A stretch of DNA of 9,650 nucleotides from JBOHER01 sp050701115 (lineage in GTDB: Bacteria > Actinomycetota > Actinomycetes > Mycobacteriales > Pseudonocardiaceae). This document shows, piece by piece, positions 1 to 5,291 of this stretch; positions within the stretch are counted from its first letter, which is position 1, and each line of letters opens with the position of its first letter. A model generated the notes under the pieces. The model was not told the DNA's origin. It did not search any database and saw only the letters and a list, made by a program, of their open reading frames with translations. The position numbers and the translations under genes were made by a program. The stretch lies in assembly GCA_050701115.1 (NCBI GenBank), contig JBOHER010000496.1:1-9650 (forward strand). The letters are read 5' to 3'.

Positions 1-190
1 CCGCCACCCAGTGGGCGAACACCGCGCGCCGGTCCCCGGACACCACCGTGCCCACCACGCCGCCCGAGACGCCCACCCGCCACGCCAGCGGCTCCAACCC
101 CTCGGCCCGGCCGACCCCGGCCAGCACCGGCAGCGCCGCGATGCTCGGCTGCTGCCAACGCTGCCGATCCGTCGCCGTCACGTCACGCAT
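1..190 (-). CDS. Hypothetical actinobacterial protein, 5' part only
   Basis: The minus-strand frame opens with ATG at 190-188 and runs off the left edge, leaving about 63 N-terminal residues. They begin MRDVTATDRQRWQQPSIAAL and continue with a segment containing RAEGLEPLAWRVGVSGG and then VVSGDRRAVFAHW. Third positions are almost all G or C, and a purine-rich stretch (GGAGAGG) lies about 8-15 nt before the ATG. The style resembles small cytoplasmic actinobacterial proteins with a Leu-Pro-Leu-Ala-Trp-x-Val core, but I cannot name a family or function. There is no signal peptide or membrane segment in the visible part. The gene points away from everything else in the window, so a link to the peptide cluster is not implied. 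A 12-bp palindrome lies 47 nt upstream of the start. Confidence 0.6.
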   Translation of the reverse strand, partial: MRDVTATDRQRWQQPSIAALPVLAGVGRAEGLEPLAWRVGVSGGVVGTVVSGDRRAVFAHWVA

Positions 191-236
191 CCCGCTCGCC
201 TCTCCAACGTCGTTCACACGTCACCGATACTTAATT

Positions 237-248
237 GCCGGATCCGGC
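237..248. promoter_or_regulatory. 12-bp perfect palindrome upstream of the left-edge gene
   Basis: GCCGGATCCGGC reads the same on both strands and lies between the left-edge minus-strand gene and the remnant at 297-508, next to a short AT-rich patch (TTAATT, 231-236). It could be an operator for the left-edge gene. A palindrome this short is common by chance in GC-rich DNA, so the call is weak. Confidence 0.2.
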
Positions 249-296
249 CGCCGTTTGTGACATCCGCCTGGCCAGCCCGCCGCTCCCGGCGTCCGG

Positions 297-508
297 TCAG
301 CGATCCGTCGCTGTCCCTAAATGGCGTTTCAGCGGCCCCGGATCGGACACCAGCCGCGCACGTTTCACCCACACAGGCTCGAACACGGTCGCCAGCAGCG
401 CCAGGATCCCGGCCAGCCAACGGCGGATGTTGCCAGCACGTCCTCGACGTCCTTCGCCTGCGCCAGCACCACCTCGGCATGCGCGGGCGTGGCGGTGAGC
501 ACGAGGTG
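297..508 (-). pseudogene. Frameshifted remnant of an unidentified gene
   Basis: Two overlapping minus-strand segments in different frames both look like coding DNA. The first (508 to about 431) reads HLVLTATPAHAEVVLAQAKD followed by VEDVLA with almost uniform G/C third positions. The second (about 431 to the TGA at 299-297) reads NIRRWLAGILALLATVFEPV and continues with WVKRARLVSDPGPLKRHLG. The first segment becomes nonsense where the second begins, which suggests a single indel near 431. The second segment has a hydrophobic stretch long enough for one membrane helix. No start codon with a ribosome site joins the first segment, and a TGA lies just upstream of it. I do not recognise the family. 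It could instead be chance, since G/C-rich third positions can arise in more than one frame here. Confidence 0.35.
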
Positions 509-755
509 TGGACCCCATCAGGACCTCTCAGGCGGGGACGAACGGCGATGCAGGTGAAGATCCCCCGCACTCCTTAACTGGAAGCGAGACTCCGGTTTTG
601 TGACGTCTCGACCCGAGATTTCCCGTCCGGCGCGCGTGGGGGACCTGCTCACGCGCGAGCGAACGCCGTCGGCGCGTGGCCGCCCTACCTCCAAAAGCGC
701 GGCGAGCCGTCCAGATTGACAACGCGGACGCCGATCGTTACCCACCTGCACCGCT

Positions 756-781
756 GGCACGCGAGAAATCGCGGAAGTGCC
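756..781 (+). repeat. Hairpin capped by a GAAA tetraloop
   Basis: GGCAC (756-760) can pair with GTGCC (777-781). Inside it, GCGA (761-764) and TCGC (769-772) enclose GAAA, a GNRA-type tetraloop when read on the plus strand. A four-base one-sided bulge (GGAA, 773-776) separates the two stems. The tetraloop and purine bulge are more RNA-like on the plus strand than on the minus strand. Confidence 0.4.
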
Positions 782-801
782 CAGACTCAGTCTGGCCATC
801 C

Positions 802-834
802 CCAGCAGGGGCGAAACCCTCGCTGACCTGCTGG
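802..834. repeat. 8-bp inverted repeat with nested stem
   Basis: CCAGCAGG (802-809) pairs perfectly with CCTGCTGG (827-834). Inside, GCGA (811-814) pairs with TCGC (820-823) around a five-base loop. It directly follows the palindrome at 781-795 and precedes the larger hairpin at 850-896. Confidence 0.4.
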
Positions 835-849
835 TCTGCCAAGTGCAAG

Positions 850-896
850 GGTCGCCGTCCTCCCCACGTCCTGAGGACGAGGGCCCGACGGCGACC
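850..896. repeat. 10-bp inverted repeat with nested hairpin
   Basis: GGTCGCCGTC (850-859) is the exact reverse complement of GACGGCGACC (887-896). Within it CGTCC (867-871) and GGACG (875-879) form a hairpin with a TGA loop, and three more G-C pairs are possible in the internal loop. There is no following T-run, so it is not a typical intrinsic terminator, although actinobacterial terminators often lack one. Confidence 0.45.
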
Positions 897-1080
897 ACGA
901 CGGCGGGTAAGAACGGGGCCCCAACGCGCACCGGAGAACGGGTCGAGCACGACCCGCCGCGACGGGCCAGCGCAACCTTGGCGGCATCACAACCTCCGGT
1001 CTCGACGCACGAGCCGCCATGCGGCCCGAACGCGCGCCACGGGCGCGGCGACCGCGCACTGCCCCTACTGAAGAAGACCG

Positions 1081-1097
1081 GATTCCGGGCCGGAATC
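1081..1097. repeat. 17-bp dyad upstream of cutA
   Basis: GATTCCGG (1081-1088) and CCGGAATC (1090-1097) are perfect inverted copies around one central G. The dyad lies about 70 bp upstream of the proposed cutA -10 element. It could be a terminator for anything transcribed from the left, or an operator. Confidence 0.35.
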
Positions 1098-1165
1098 TTG
1101 CACCGCCGGACAAACCCTGCACGTGATGCAACTTGCCTCCAGCCGGGACGCGGCCAGCCGGTCTG

Positions 1166-1171
1166 TAGGCT
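1166..1171 (+). promoter_or_regulatory. Candidate -10 element of a leaderless cutA promoter
   Basis: TAGGCT ends 7 nt before the cutA ATG. That is the usual spacing for an actinobacterial leaderless transcript starting at the A of ATG, and the sequence fits the TAnnnT -10 pattern. No Shine-Dalgarno sequence precedes the start codon, which agrees with leaderless initiation. No good -35 hexamer is visible at the standard distance. Confidence 0.45.
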
Positions 1172-1178
1172 TGGGCGC

Positions 1179-1496
1179 ATGCCGGATCACGTGATCGTTT
1201 CCACCACCACGGACAGCGAGGACAAGGCGCGGAAGCTCGCCTCGAGCGCGATTGATGAGAAGCTCGGCGCATGCGCGCAGATCGTTGGGCCGGTGACGAG
1301 CGTCTACCGGTGGGAGGAGCAAGTTCAGACCGAGCCGGAGTGGCGTGTGGAGATCAAGACCGCTGCGGACCGGGTCGCGGCGCTGACGGATCACATCAAG
1401 ACCAACCACACCTACGACGTTCCGGAGATCATTGCGACGCCGATCCAGGGCGGCAGCAGCGAGTACCTGGCGTGGATTGTGGATGAGACGCGCTAG
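1179..1496 (+). CDS. cutA: CutA1-family protein (divalent cation tolerance)
   Basis: The predicted protein of 105 residues is a full-length CutA1, a small, very stable trimeric cytoplasmic protein with a ferredoxin-like fold, historically linked to copper tolerance. Its biochemical role is still unclear. Family landmarks are all present: an N-terminal strand ending in VSTTTDSEDKARKLA, the LGACAQ segment, SVYRWEE, EWRVEIKT, and the C-terminal YDVPEIIATPI followed by YLAWI. The ATG at 1179 is chosen because family homology starts right there and a -10-like TAGGCT sits 7 nt upstream, suggesting leaderless translation. The open frame extends further upstream but that part has no family resemblance. 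The TAG stop overlaps the stop of the convergent regulator gene. CutA is a housekeeping-type gene and probably marks ordinary chromosome beside the accessory genes. Confidence 0.93.
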   Translation: MPDHVIVSTTTDSEDKARKLASSAIDEKLGACAQIVGPVTSVYRWEEQVQTEPEWRVEIKTAADRVAALTDHIKTNHTYDVPEIIATPIQGGSSEYLAWIVDETR

Positions 1497-2913
1497 CTGC
1501 GCGCCTGGCCGCTGAGCAGTTGTTCGGTGAGCCGCGCGCGGGACCGGCCAGCCGTGCCGTTCTGCTCCGGGATCAGTTCCACGAGATCCCATAGCCGGTC
1601 CATCGCCACGCTCGACTCCGTGCGGACGGCGAGCGGGGCCGACACGTCGGTCAGCGTCTGCATTCGGTCGATGTCGCCAGCACGCGCGGCCGTGGTGGCG
1701 AGATCGGCGAGAACGATGGCTTTGACCTTGTTCTCGGTCGGCGTCAGGGACGCCAGCAAGTCGGCGGCTGCGCGGTCGGTGTCGGGGTGCGCCATCCGGC
1801 CGTAGGTGGACACGGCGAGGCTGCCGAGGCGGCTGGGTGTGAAGAAGCACGTCCACGGCCGCTCGGCCATCGGGTTGGCGTAGTCGAACACCGTGACCGC
1901 GCTGTCCAGGGATCGCAGAGCGCCGTTGGCGTCTCCGGCTGACGCCTGCTCCTCGGCCCGCCGCGCGGTGACCCATGCGTGGGTTGCGGCGGCCGATCCC
2001 TTCACGTAGTCCGAGGCGCTGTCCAGCATTCTCGCAGCCTCCAGCGCGTTGCCTTGCGCGCTGTGCAAGTAGCTCCAGAACCCGAAGACGCAGGCGGCGA
2101 GCGGGTTGTCGCCTGCCTCACGAGCCGATTCGAGCGCGCTGCGGTACAGGCGAACGGCGTCGCGTGGTCGCTGGAGATCAAACAGCGTCCAACCGGCCAG
2201 GGCCTCCGTCTCACCTGCGGCCGTGATCAATCGGCGTCGGAGCGACTCGTTGGTGGTGGCGTCGATCAGGCCCCGAAGCGCGCGATGATGCGCCTTGAGA
2301 GACGTTATGAGCTGCCGGGCGGGCTGCGTCTCTTCGGTCCGGAAGAACGCGGATGTCCGGACTTCGATCATGGTGACGGTCGACGCGTCGGCGGCTCGCC
2401 GTCCGGCGAGGCTTTCGGACAGCTTGCGCCACGGCGCGTCGTTGAGGATGCCGGAACCTGCGACAGCAGCGGCCCCGGTGAGCTTGAGCATGTCTCGTCG
2501 GTGCACGTCGTCCACGATATCCGCGATCAATGATGGTGTGGATTCCTCGCGTGTATGCGCGGCCGCGAACCAGAGCAGTGCGGGCGGTACGTTAAGCGCG
2601 GCGGCCCACCGTTGCAGCTTCACCAGGTTGGCGGGTGCCACGCGGGCGTTCTCCAGGCGACTCACCTGGGCTTGGGTCATCCCCAGCCAGCCGCCGAGCG
2701 TCCGTTGGCTGATCGGCGGGTCGTGCGCTAACCGGTACGCGGCCATCACGCGCCCGAAGTGGCGAGACTGCAACTCGGCCGCGATCTGCTCGTTCTGTCG
2801 TGGGCCTCGGGTTGCGACAGGGCGTGCTCGCACGGGCTGCATCGCGGGCCGGGCTGGTCGCGCGCCAGCCGCGCGTTGCACCGCACGCATGTCCGTTGTT
2901 CCCGCGAATCCAC
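1493..2913 (-). CDS. XRE-family HTH regulator with TPR-like C-terminus; frame break near the N-terminus
   Basis: This is a cytoplasmic DNA-binding regulator of the large actinobacterial class that combines an XRE helix-turn-helix with a helical, TPR-like C-terminus. The HTH reads ISQRTLGGWLGMTQAQVSRL (bases 2648-2713), followed by LLWFAAA, a twin-Arg-like RRDMLKLTGAAAVAG segment, and about 330 residues of Ala/Leu-rich helical repeats with a YRSALESAREAGDNPLAACV-type unit. GTG at 2913 is preferred as start: a GAGGGG ribosome site lies 6 nt upstream and its frame encodes CVRC and CSPC (CX2C-X12-CX2C), the zinc ribbon typical of this family's N-terminus. That frame is one base out of register with the HTH frame. 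The break lies about 2790-2830 and corresponds to one lost base. The HTH frame alone is open back to a TTG at 2935 with no ribosome site. It is divergent from the operon at 3217 and probably controls it or itself. Confidence 0.8.
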
Positions 2914-2919
2914 GGTGTT

Positions 2920-2925
2920 CCCCTC
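2920..2925 (-). promoter_or_regulatory. Ribosome binding site deciding the regulator start
   Basis: On the minus strand GAGGGG lies 6 nt before the GTG at 2913-2911. The alternative TTG at 2935 has nothing comparable upstream. This supports the zinc-ribbon frame as the true beginning of the regulator gene and therefore supports a frame break further in. Confidence 0.6.
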
Positions 2926-2967
2926 GCTCGATCAACTCGCAGTGTATGCGATCAATCGCGTTCTGTG

Positions 2968-2998
2968 CTGGGGATATACCTCCTCGGTATATCCCCAG
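2968..2998. promoter_or_regulatory. 13-bp-arm dyad, probable operator, with a third half-site
   Basis: CTGGGGATATACC (2968-2980) and GGTATATCCCCAG (2986-2998) are exact inverted copies separated by TCCTC. A further TATACCTC, repeating bases 2975-2982, occurs at 3008-3015. The AT-rich core stands out from its GC-rich surroundings, and the site sits between the divergent regulator and the plus-strand operon, 55 bp upstream of the regulator GTG. It is well placed as an operator, possibly for the adjacent XRE protein acting on its own promoter. That link is inference from position only. Confidence 0.6.
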
Positions 2999-3120
2999 GC
3001 CGCTGGTTATACCTCGGCGGAGTTCCGCCAGCCGTCCGCTCGATCGAAGCTGCTGTGGCGTAGCACATGCGAGTTGCTACGGGCCGGATCTTGATGCGCC
3101 CCGTGCTTGGGGTCTGGCCG

Positions 3121-3176
3121 GGCTGGTGACCAGTCCTGGCACGCCCGTGCCGTCCCTCGAGGACTGGTCACCAGCC
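3121..3176. promoter_or_regulatory. 16-bp-arm inverted repeat made of two palindromic boxes
   Basis: GGCTGGTGACCAGTCC (3121-3136) and GGACTGGTCACCAGCC (3161-3176) are perfect inverted copies. Each arm contains its own near-palindrome, CTGGTGACCAG (3123-3133) and CTGGTCACCAG (3164-3174), with centres 41 bp apart, close to four helical turns. Between them GGCACG/CGTGCC (3138-3151) forms another small stem. It lies 41 bp before the first gene of the operon. Box-like units on one face of the helix suggest binding of two dimers. ACTGGT/ACCAGT-type boxes are reminiscent of GntR/HutC-family operators, but no GntR gene is in the window. An RNA hairpin in the leader is the alternative. Confidence 0.55.
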
Positions 3177-3216
3177 GGACGACACGGGCAGATGGGAACT
3201 GGAGGAACGCAGGGCG

Positions 3217-3849
3217 ATGATCACTACACAGCTGGGGCGTCCGGCCGGTGACGCGCAGGTGGAGCGCGGCGGCGCGCTCGTGCACGCCGCGATCCGGTTC
3301 GCAGAGAAGGGCTGGCCGGTGCTGCCGGGGTCGGCGTTCGACGGCCGCCGCTACGTGGTGGCCGCCACCTACCGCGCGACGGACGGTCTGCGGCCCGTGC
3401 TGCCGCGCGAGGCAGCCAGCACGGACATGCGCACGGTCGCGCAATGGTGGCGGGTGAACACGCCGCTCGTGCCGTCCGTGATGCTGCGCACCGGAAAGGC
3501 GTTTGACGCCGTGTCGGTGTCGCGTGAACTGGCGATCCAGGCCGTGCAGTCGACGGCGTTCCGCGATGCACCGGGGCCGGTGATAATGCGGCCCGATCAG
3601 GGCCGCGCCTACTTCCTCGTGGGACTGAGCGAATCGGTGTTGCCGCCCGAGGGCGCGCGGCCGACGGTCGTCGAGCCGGTCGACGCGGGGATGTGGATCG
3701 TTGCCCCACCCACGCGCACCATGGTGGGCGGCGTTTCATGGCTGGTGCCGCCGCGCGTGTCCGATTGGCATCCGGCCTGCGCGAGCGCCCTGGCCGAGGC
3801 GCTGAGAACGGCCCTCTCGCGTTCGGAATCGGCCGGGTGGGGTGGGTAG
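3217..3849 (+). CDS. Prim-Pol-like protein, probably catalytically inactive
   Basis: The predicted protein of 210 residues resembles the actinobacterial stand-alone proteins annotated as bifunctional DNA primase/polymerase, N-terminal domain. Visible family features are ALVHAAIRFAEKGWPVLPG near the N-terminus (about residues 20-38), an Asp-x-x-x-x-x-x-WWR segment (DMRTVAQWWR) about one third in, a LRTGKAFDAVSV strand, and IVAPPTRTMVGGVSWLVPP near the end. The place where a true Prim-Pol has its metal-binding Asp pair (as in a DVLDVD-type strand) reads FDAVSVS, with only one Asp, and no helicase domain follows, so enzyme activity is doubtful. The ATG is supported by GGAGGA 10 nt upstream. It is the first gene of the operon and lies directly behind the paired palindromes. 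A regulatory or nucleic-acid-binding role is possible but not shown. Confidence 0.7.
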   Translation: MITTQLGRPAGDAQVERGGALVHAAIRFAEKGWPVLPGSAFDGRRYVVAATYRATDGLRPVLPREAASTDMRTVAQWWRVNTPLVPSVMLRTGKAFDAVSVSRELAIQAVQSTAFRDAPGPVIMRPDQGRAYFLVGLSESVLPPEGARPTVVEPVDAGMWIVAPPTRTMVGGVSWLVPPRVSDWHPACASALAEALRTALSRSESAGWGG

Positions 3850-3853
3850 CCAC

Positions 3854-4069
3854 GTGACACCGATCGCAGTTCGCGCGACCGTCTATCGCGCCCCGGTGGA
3901 GGGGCTGACTGGCCCGCTATGGCCTTCTCAAGACCCCGACCGTTCGCTCCTGCCCAGCGCGGAGCGCACCGTACGCAAGTACCGCCTACCCGCGCGCATC
4001 GTCGGCCAGCCGCACTCCGGCCGGGTGGCGGACTCCGGCAGGCACGGGGGCGGCCGTGGCGGTCTGTGA
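3854..4069 (+). CDS. Small basic hypothetical protein
   Basis: A predicted 71-residue protein starting at GTG 3854, four bases after the previous stop. A G-rich stretch (GGTGGGGTGGG) about 8 nt upstream could act as ribosome site. Another in-frame GTG at 3842 would overlap the upstream gene. The sequence begins VTPIAVRATVYRAPVEGLTG, has a Pro-Trp-Pro-Ser-Gln-Asp-Pro-Asp stretch, a basic RTVRKYRLPARIVG middle, and a Gly/Arg-rich tail ending GGGRGGL. Third positions are G/C-rich as in real genes. Its TGA shares its last base with the ATG of the next gene (TGATG), so the two are probably translationally coupled. No family recognised. It has no membrane segment or cysteines. Confidence 0.5.
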   Translation: MTPIAVRATVYRAPVEGLTGPLWPSQDPDRSLLPSAERTVRKYRLPARIVGQPHSGRVADSGRHGGGRGGL

Positions 4070-4437
4070 TGTGCGAAGTGGCGGTGTTTGCGTTGCCCGC
4101 AGCGGCGTTCGTCGTGCTCATGCTCCGTGCACGTCTCGCAGCTCACCGCAAAGAGAAGTTGCGTTGGGATGGGGCGGACCCCGCATGCGAGCCCGACCCG
4201 GACCCGATCGACAACGCCTATCACGCGGACGCCGACCGGCCCGGCGGCTCCACGCTGCGGACGGTTGCCGAGATCGAGAAGCGTGTACTGGCCGAATGGG
4301 ATGCCGAGGATCAGGCACGGGCACGCGTTCCGGCCACCCGAGGCCAGCGGGCACGGCTGCTAGCCGAGGAAACGGCCGAGTTGCCGATCCCGACAGGACG
4401 GCGACCGAGCCCGCACCCGAGGAGTGAATCGCGGTGA
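4069..4437 (+). CDS. Single-pass membrane hypothetical protein
   Basis: The predicted protein of 122 residues opens with a hydrophobic segment (about residues 3-21, VAVFALPAAAFVVLML) followed by positive charges (RARLAAHRKEKLR). This suggests an N-terminal membrane anchor with the rest in the cytoplasm. The remainder is acidic and then helical: an Asp/Pro-rich linker, TVAEIEKRVLAEWDAEDQ as a likely amphipathic or coiled-coil helix, RGQRARLLAEETAEL, and a Pro/Arg-rich tail. The ATG overlaps the preceding TGA by one base and the TGA is embedded in the next gene's GTGA, so it is inside a coupled operon. No family recognised. Position suggests it is part of the same unit as the peptide genes downstream. 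Confidence 0.6.
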   Translation: MCEVAVFALPAAAFVVLMLRARLAAHRKEKLRWDGADPACEPDPDPIDNAYHADADRPGGSTLRTVAEIEKRVLAEWDAEDQARARVPATRGQRARLLAEETAELPIPTGRRPSPHPRSESR

Positions 4438-4886
4438 GACCACCGGTTGATCCCGCAGAGGCGGCCAACCTGCTCCAATGGGCCTTCAAGCACGGGTTCA
4501 CCACCCACATCGTCGGCCAGTTGCGACAACCGGCGGCCCTGGTCCTCGTGAGGTTCGGCGCGTCCTACATCGACATCGCGCATCTGCGCGGTGCGGACCG
4601 GACCGAGGCCGCCCGCCTCCCGCGCGACGAGCACGCCAACATCTGGCAGCCGACGCACGTGACGTTCCACTACTACGGCCGGGTGCTCGACGCCCTTGGA
4701 GCGTTGAAGCGCCTCCCGTGTCCGCCCGACGTTGCGACGCCGCAGCGGCGGTACATCCCGCCCCGCGACAGCACCCCCAGGCCGCTGACGATCACCGACG
4801 CCGAACGCGCCACGACCACGATCCGGCCTCCCGCGCGCCGCACACCGGAGGGAGGGTTGCCCCTGACTGATCGGGCACTTCGCTGA
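4434..4886 (+). CDS. Hypothetical protein, fourth gene of the operon
   Basis: The predicted protein of 150 residues starts at GTG 4434, overlapping the upstream stop as GTGA, with GGAG 9 nt before it. The first 95 residues look folded: AANLLQWAFKHGFTTHIVGQ, a strand-like ALVLVRFGASYIDIAHLRG, and WQPTHVTFHYYGRVLDALGAL. The last 50 are Pro/Arg/Thr-rich and probably disordered. There is no membrane segment and no motif I can assign to an enzyme. Its stop is followed by a 66-nt gap with a 7-bp hairpin before the graspetide precursor. Function unknown. Its place between a regulatory-type block and the RiPP genes makes it a candidate accessory factor. Confidence 0.6.
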   Translation: MRPPVDPAEAANLLQWAFKHGFTTHIVGQLRQPAALVLVRFGASYIDIAHLRGADRTEAARLPRDEHANIWQPTHVTFHYYGRVLDALGALKRLPCPPDVATPQRRYIPPRDSTPRPLTITDAERATTTIRPPARRTPEGGLPLTDRALR

Positions 4887-4890
4887 TCCC

Positions 4891-4921
4891 GGTCCGGCCC
4901 CGAAACGCTGGAGCCCGGACC
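4891..4921 (+). promoter_or_regulatory. Leader hairpin before the precursor gene
   Basis: GGTCCGG (4891-4897) and CCGGACC (4915-4921) can pair around a 17-nt loop in the only real gap within the operon, just upstream of the tgmA ribosome site (GGAAGGAA, 4937-4944). It could be a weak terminator, or an RNA end that raises precursor message relative to the genes around it. No T-run follows. Confidence 0.35.
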
Positions 4922-4952
4922 CCATCCGCCAAGACAGGAAGGAACTCAAGGA

Positions 4953-5288
4953 ATGCCAGTACATGTCGAGGAGCGCCCCGCGAACACCGGGGTGTTCCCT
5001 GCCCGGGATCACTTCCCGCTCGGCCGCCTATGCGGCGTTATCGACGGCGAACCCGAACCGGCGTCGGCCGCGCGGCCGTTCGGTCTGACACGGGCGCAGC
5101 CGCCGCGCGAGGTCGGCCAACTCAACCCGGACGATCTCAGCTATAACGACGACGCCCAGGTCGGGCTGATCCGCGAGGGCGACCGGATGATCAAACTCGC
5201 CAAGCACTCGACGGGACAGACCAACACCCAGACGAACAACGACGGCCACCAGGGCTACGACTCCGACACCGACCACACGGAGGACTAA
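4953..5288 (+). CDS. tgmA: Graspetide precursor (putative ATP-grasp-modified RiPP)
   Basis: A predicted 111-residue precursor peptide. The leader contains the family-type motif RPFGLTRAQPPREV (residues 41-54), which the ATP-grasp ligase should recognise. The C-terminal core starts around residue 84 (KHSTGQTNTQT) and ends DSDTDHTED. Thr87, 90, 92 and 94 face Glu110, Asp107, 105 and 103 in exact mirror register (positions add to 197), Ser86/Asp111 adds to 197 too, and the eight-residue turn 95-102 contains Asp97-Gly98. Known graspetides join Thr/Ser and Asp/Glu side chains by ester bonds, so four (perhaps five) stacked esters are predicted. Asp-Gly is the natural site for aspartimide formation by the PIMT-like partner. 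The ATG has GGAAGGAA 8 nt upstream, and the stop lies 3 bases before tgmB. No protease or exporter is present in the window. Confidence 0.88.
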   Translation: MPVHVEERPANTGVFPARDHFPLGRLCGVIDGEPEPASAARPFGLTRAQPPREVGQLNPDDLSYNDDAQVGLIREGDRMIKLAKHSTGQTNTQTNNDGHQGYDSDTDHTED

Positions 5289-5291
5289 ACG

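Larger units (their letters stand above)
509..1165. other. Gene-free, hairpin-rich region
   Basis: I see no convincing gene here on either strand. The open frames are Arg/Ser/Pro-rich and look like antisense shadows. The region holds a series of perfect or near-perfect inverted repeats: 606-618 (5-bp arms, loop ACC), 631-657 (8-bp arms), 756-781 (GGCAC/GTGCC around a GAAA-capped inner stem), 781-795 (7-bp arms, 1-base centre), 802-834 (8-bp arms with an inner 4-bp stem), 850-896 (10-bp arms with an inner 5-bp hairpin), 939-956 (7-bp arms, loop AGCA), 1013-1025, 1033-1047 and 1081-1097 (8-bp arms, 1-base centre). A structured RNA on the plus strand, a protein-binding region or an origin-like element are all possible. 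Its identity is unknown. Confidence 0.45.

Noticed and set aside
11..577. Plus-strand open frame across the left edge
   Set aside because: It is antisense to the better supported minus-strand gene at 1-190 and yields a His/Arg/Pro-rich product.
518..1180. Long minus-strand open frame of about 220 codons
   Set aside because: The product is Arg/Ser/Gly-rich without any family-like segment, crosses several strong hairpins and has no ribosome site. It looks like an open frame produced by GC-rich composition.
2913..2935. TTG at 2935 as the true start of the regulator
   Set aside because: No ribosome site precedes it and its N-terminal product is Arg/Pro/Ala-rich, whereas the GTG at 2913 has a strong site and encodes the expected zinc ribbon. 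It is kept only as an alternative.
2295..3251. Plus-strand open frame antisense to the regulator
   Set aside because: It mirrors the HTH gene, is Arg/Ser/Ala-rich, and runs through both regulatory repeats into the next gene's start.
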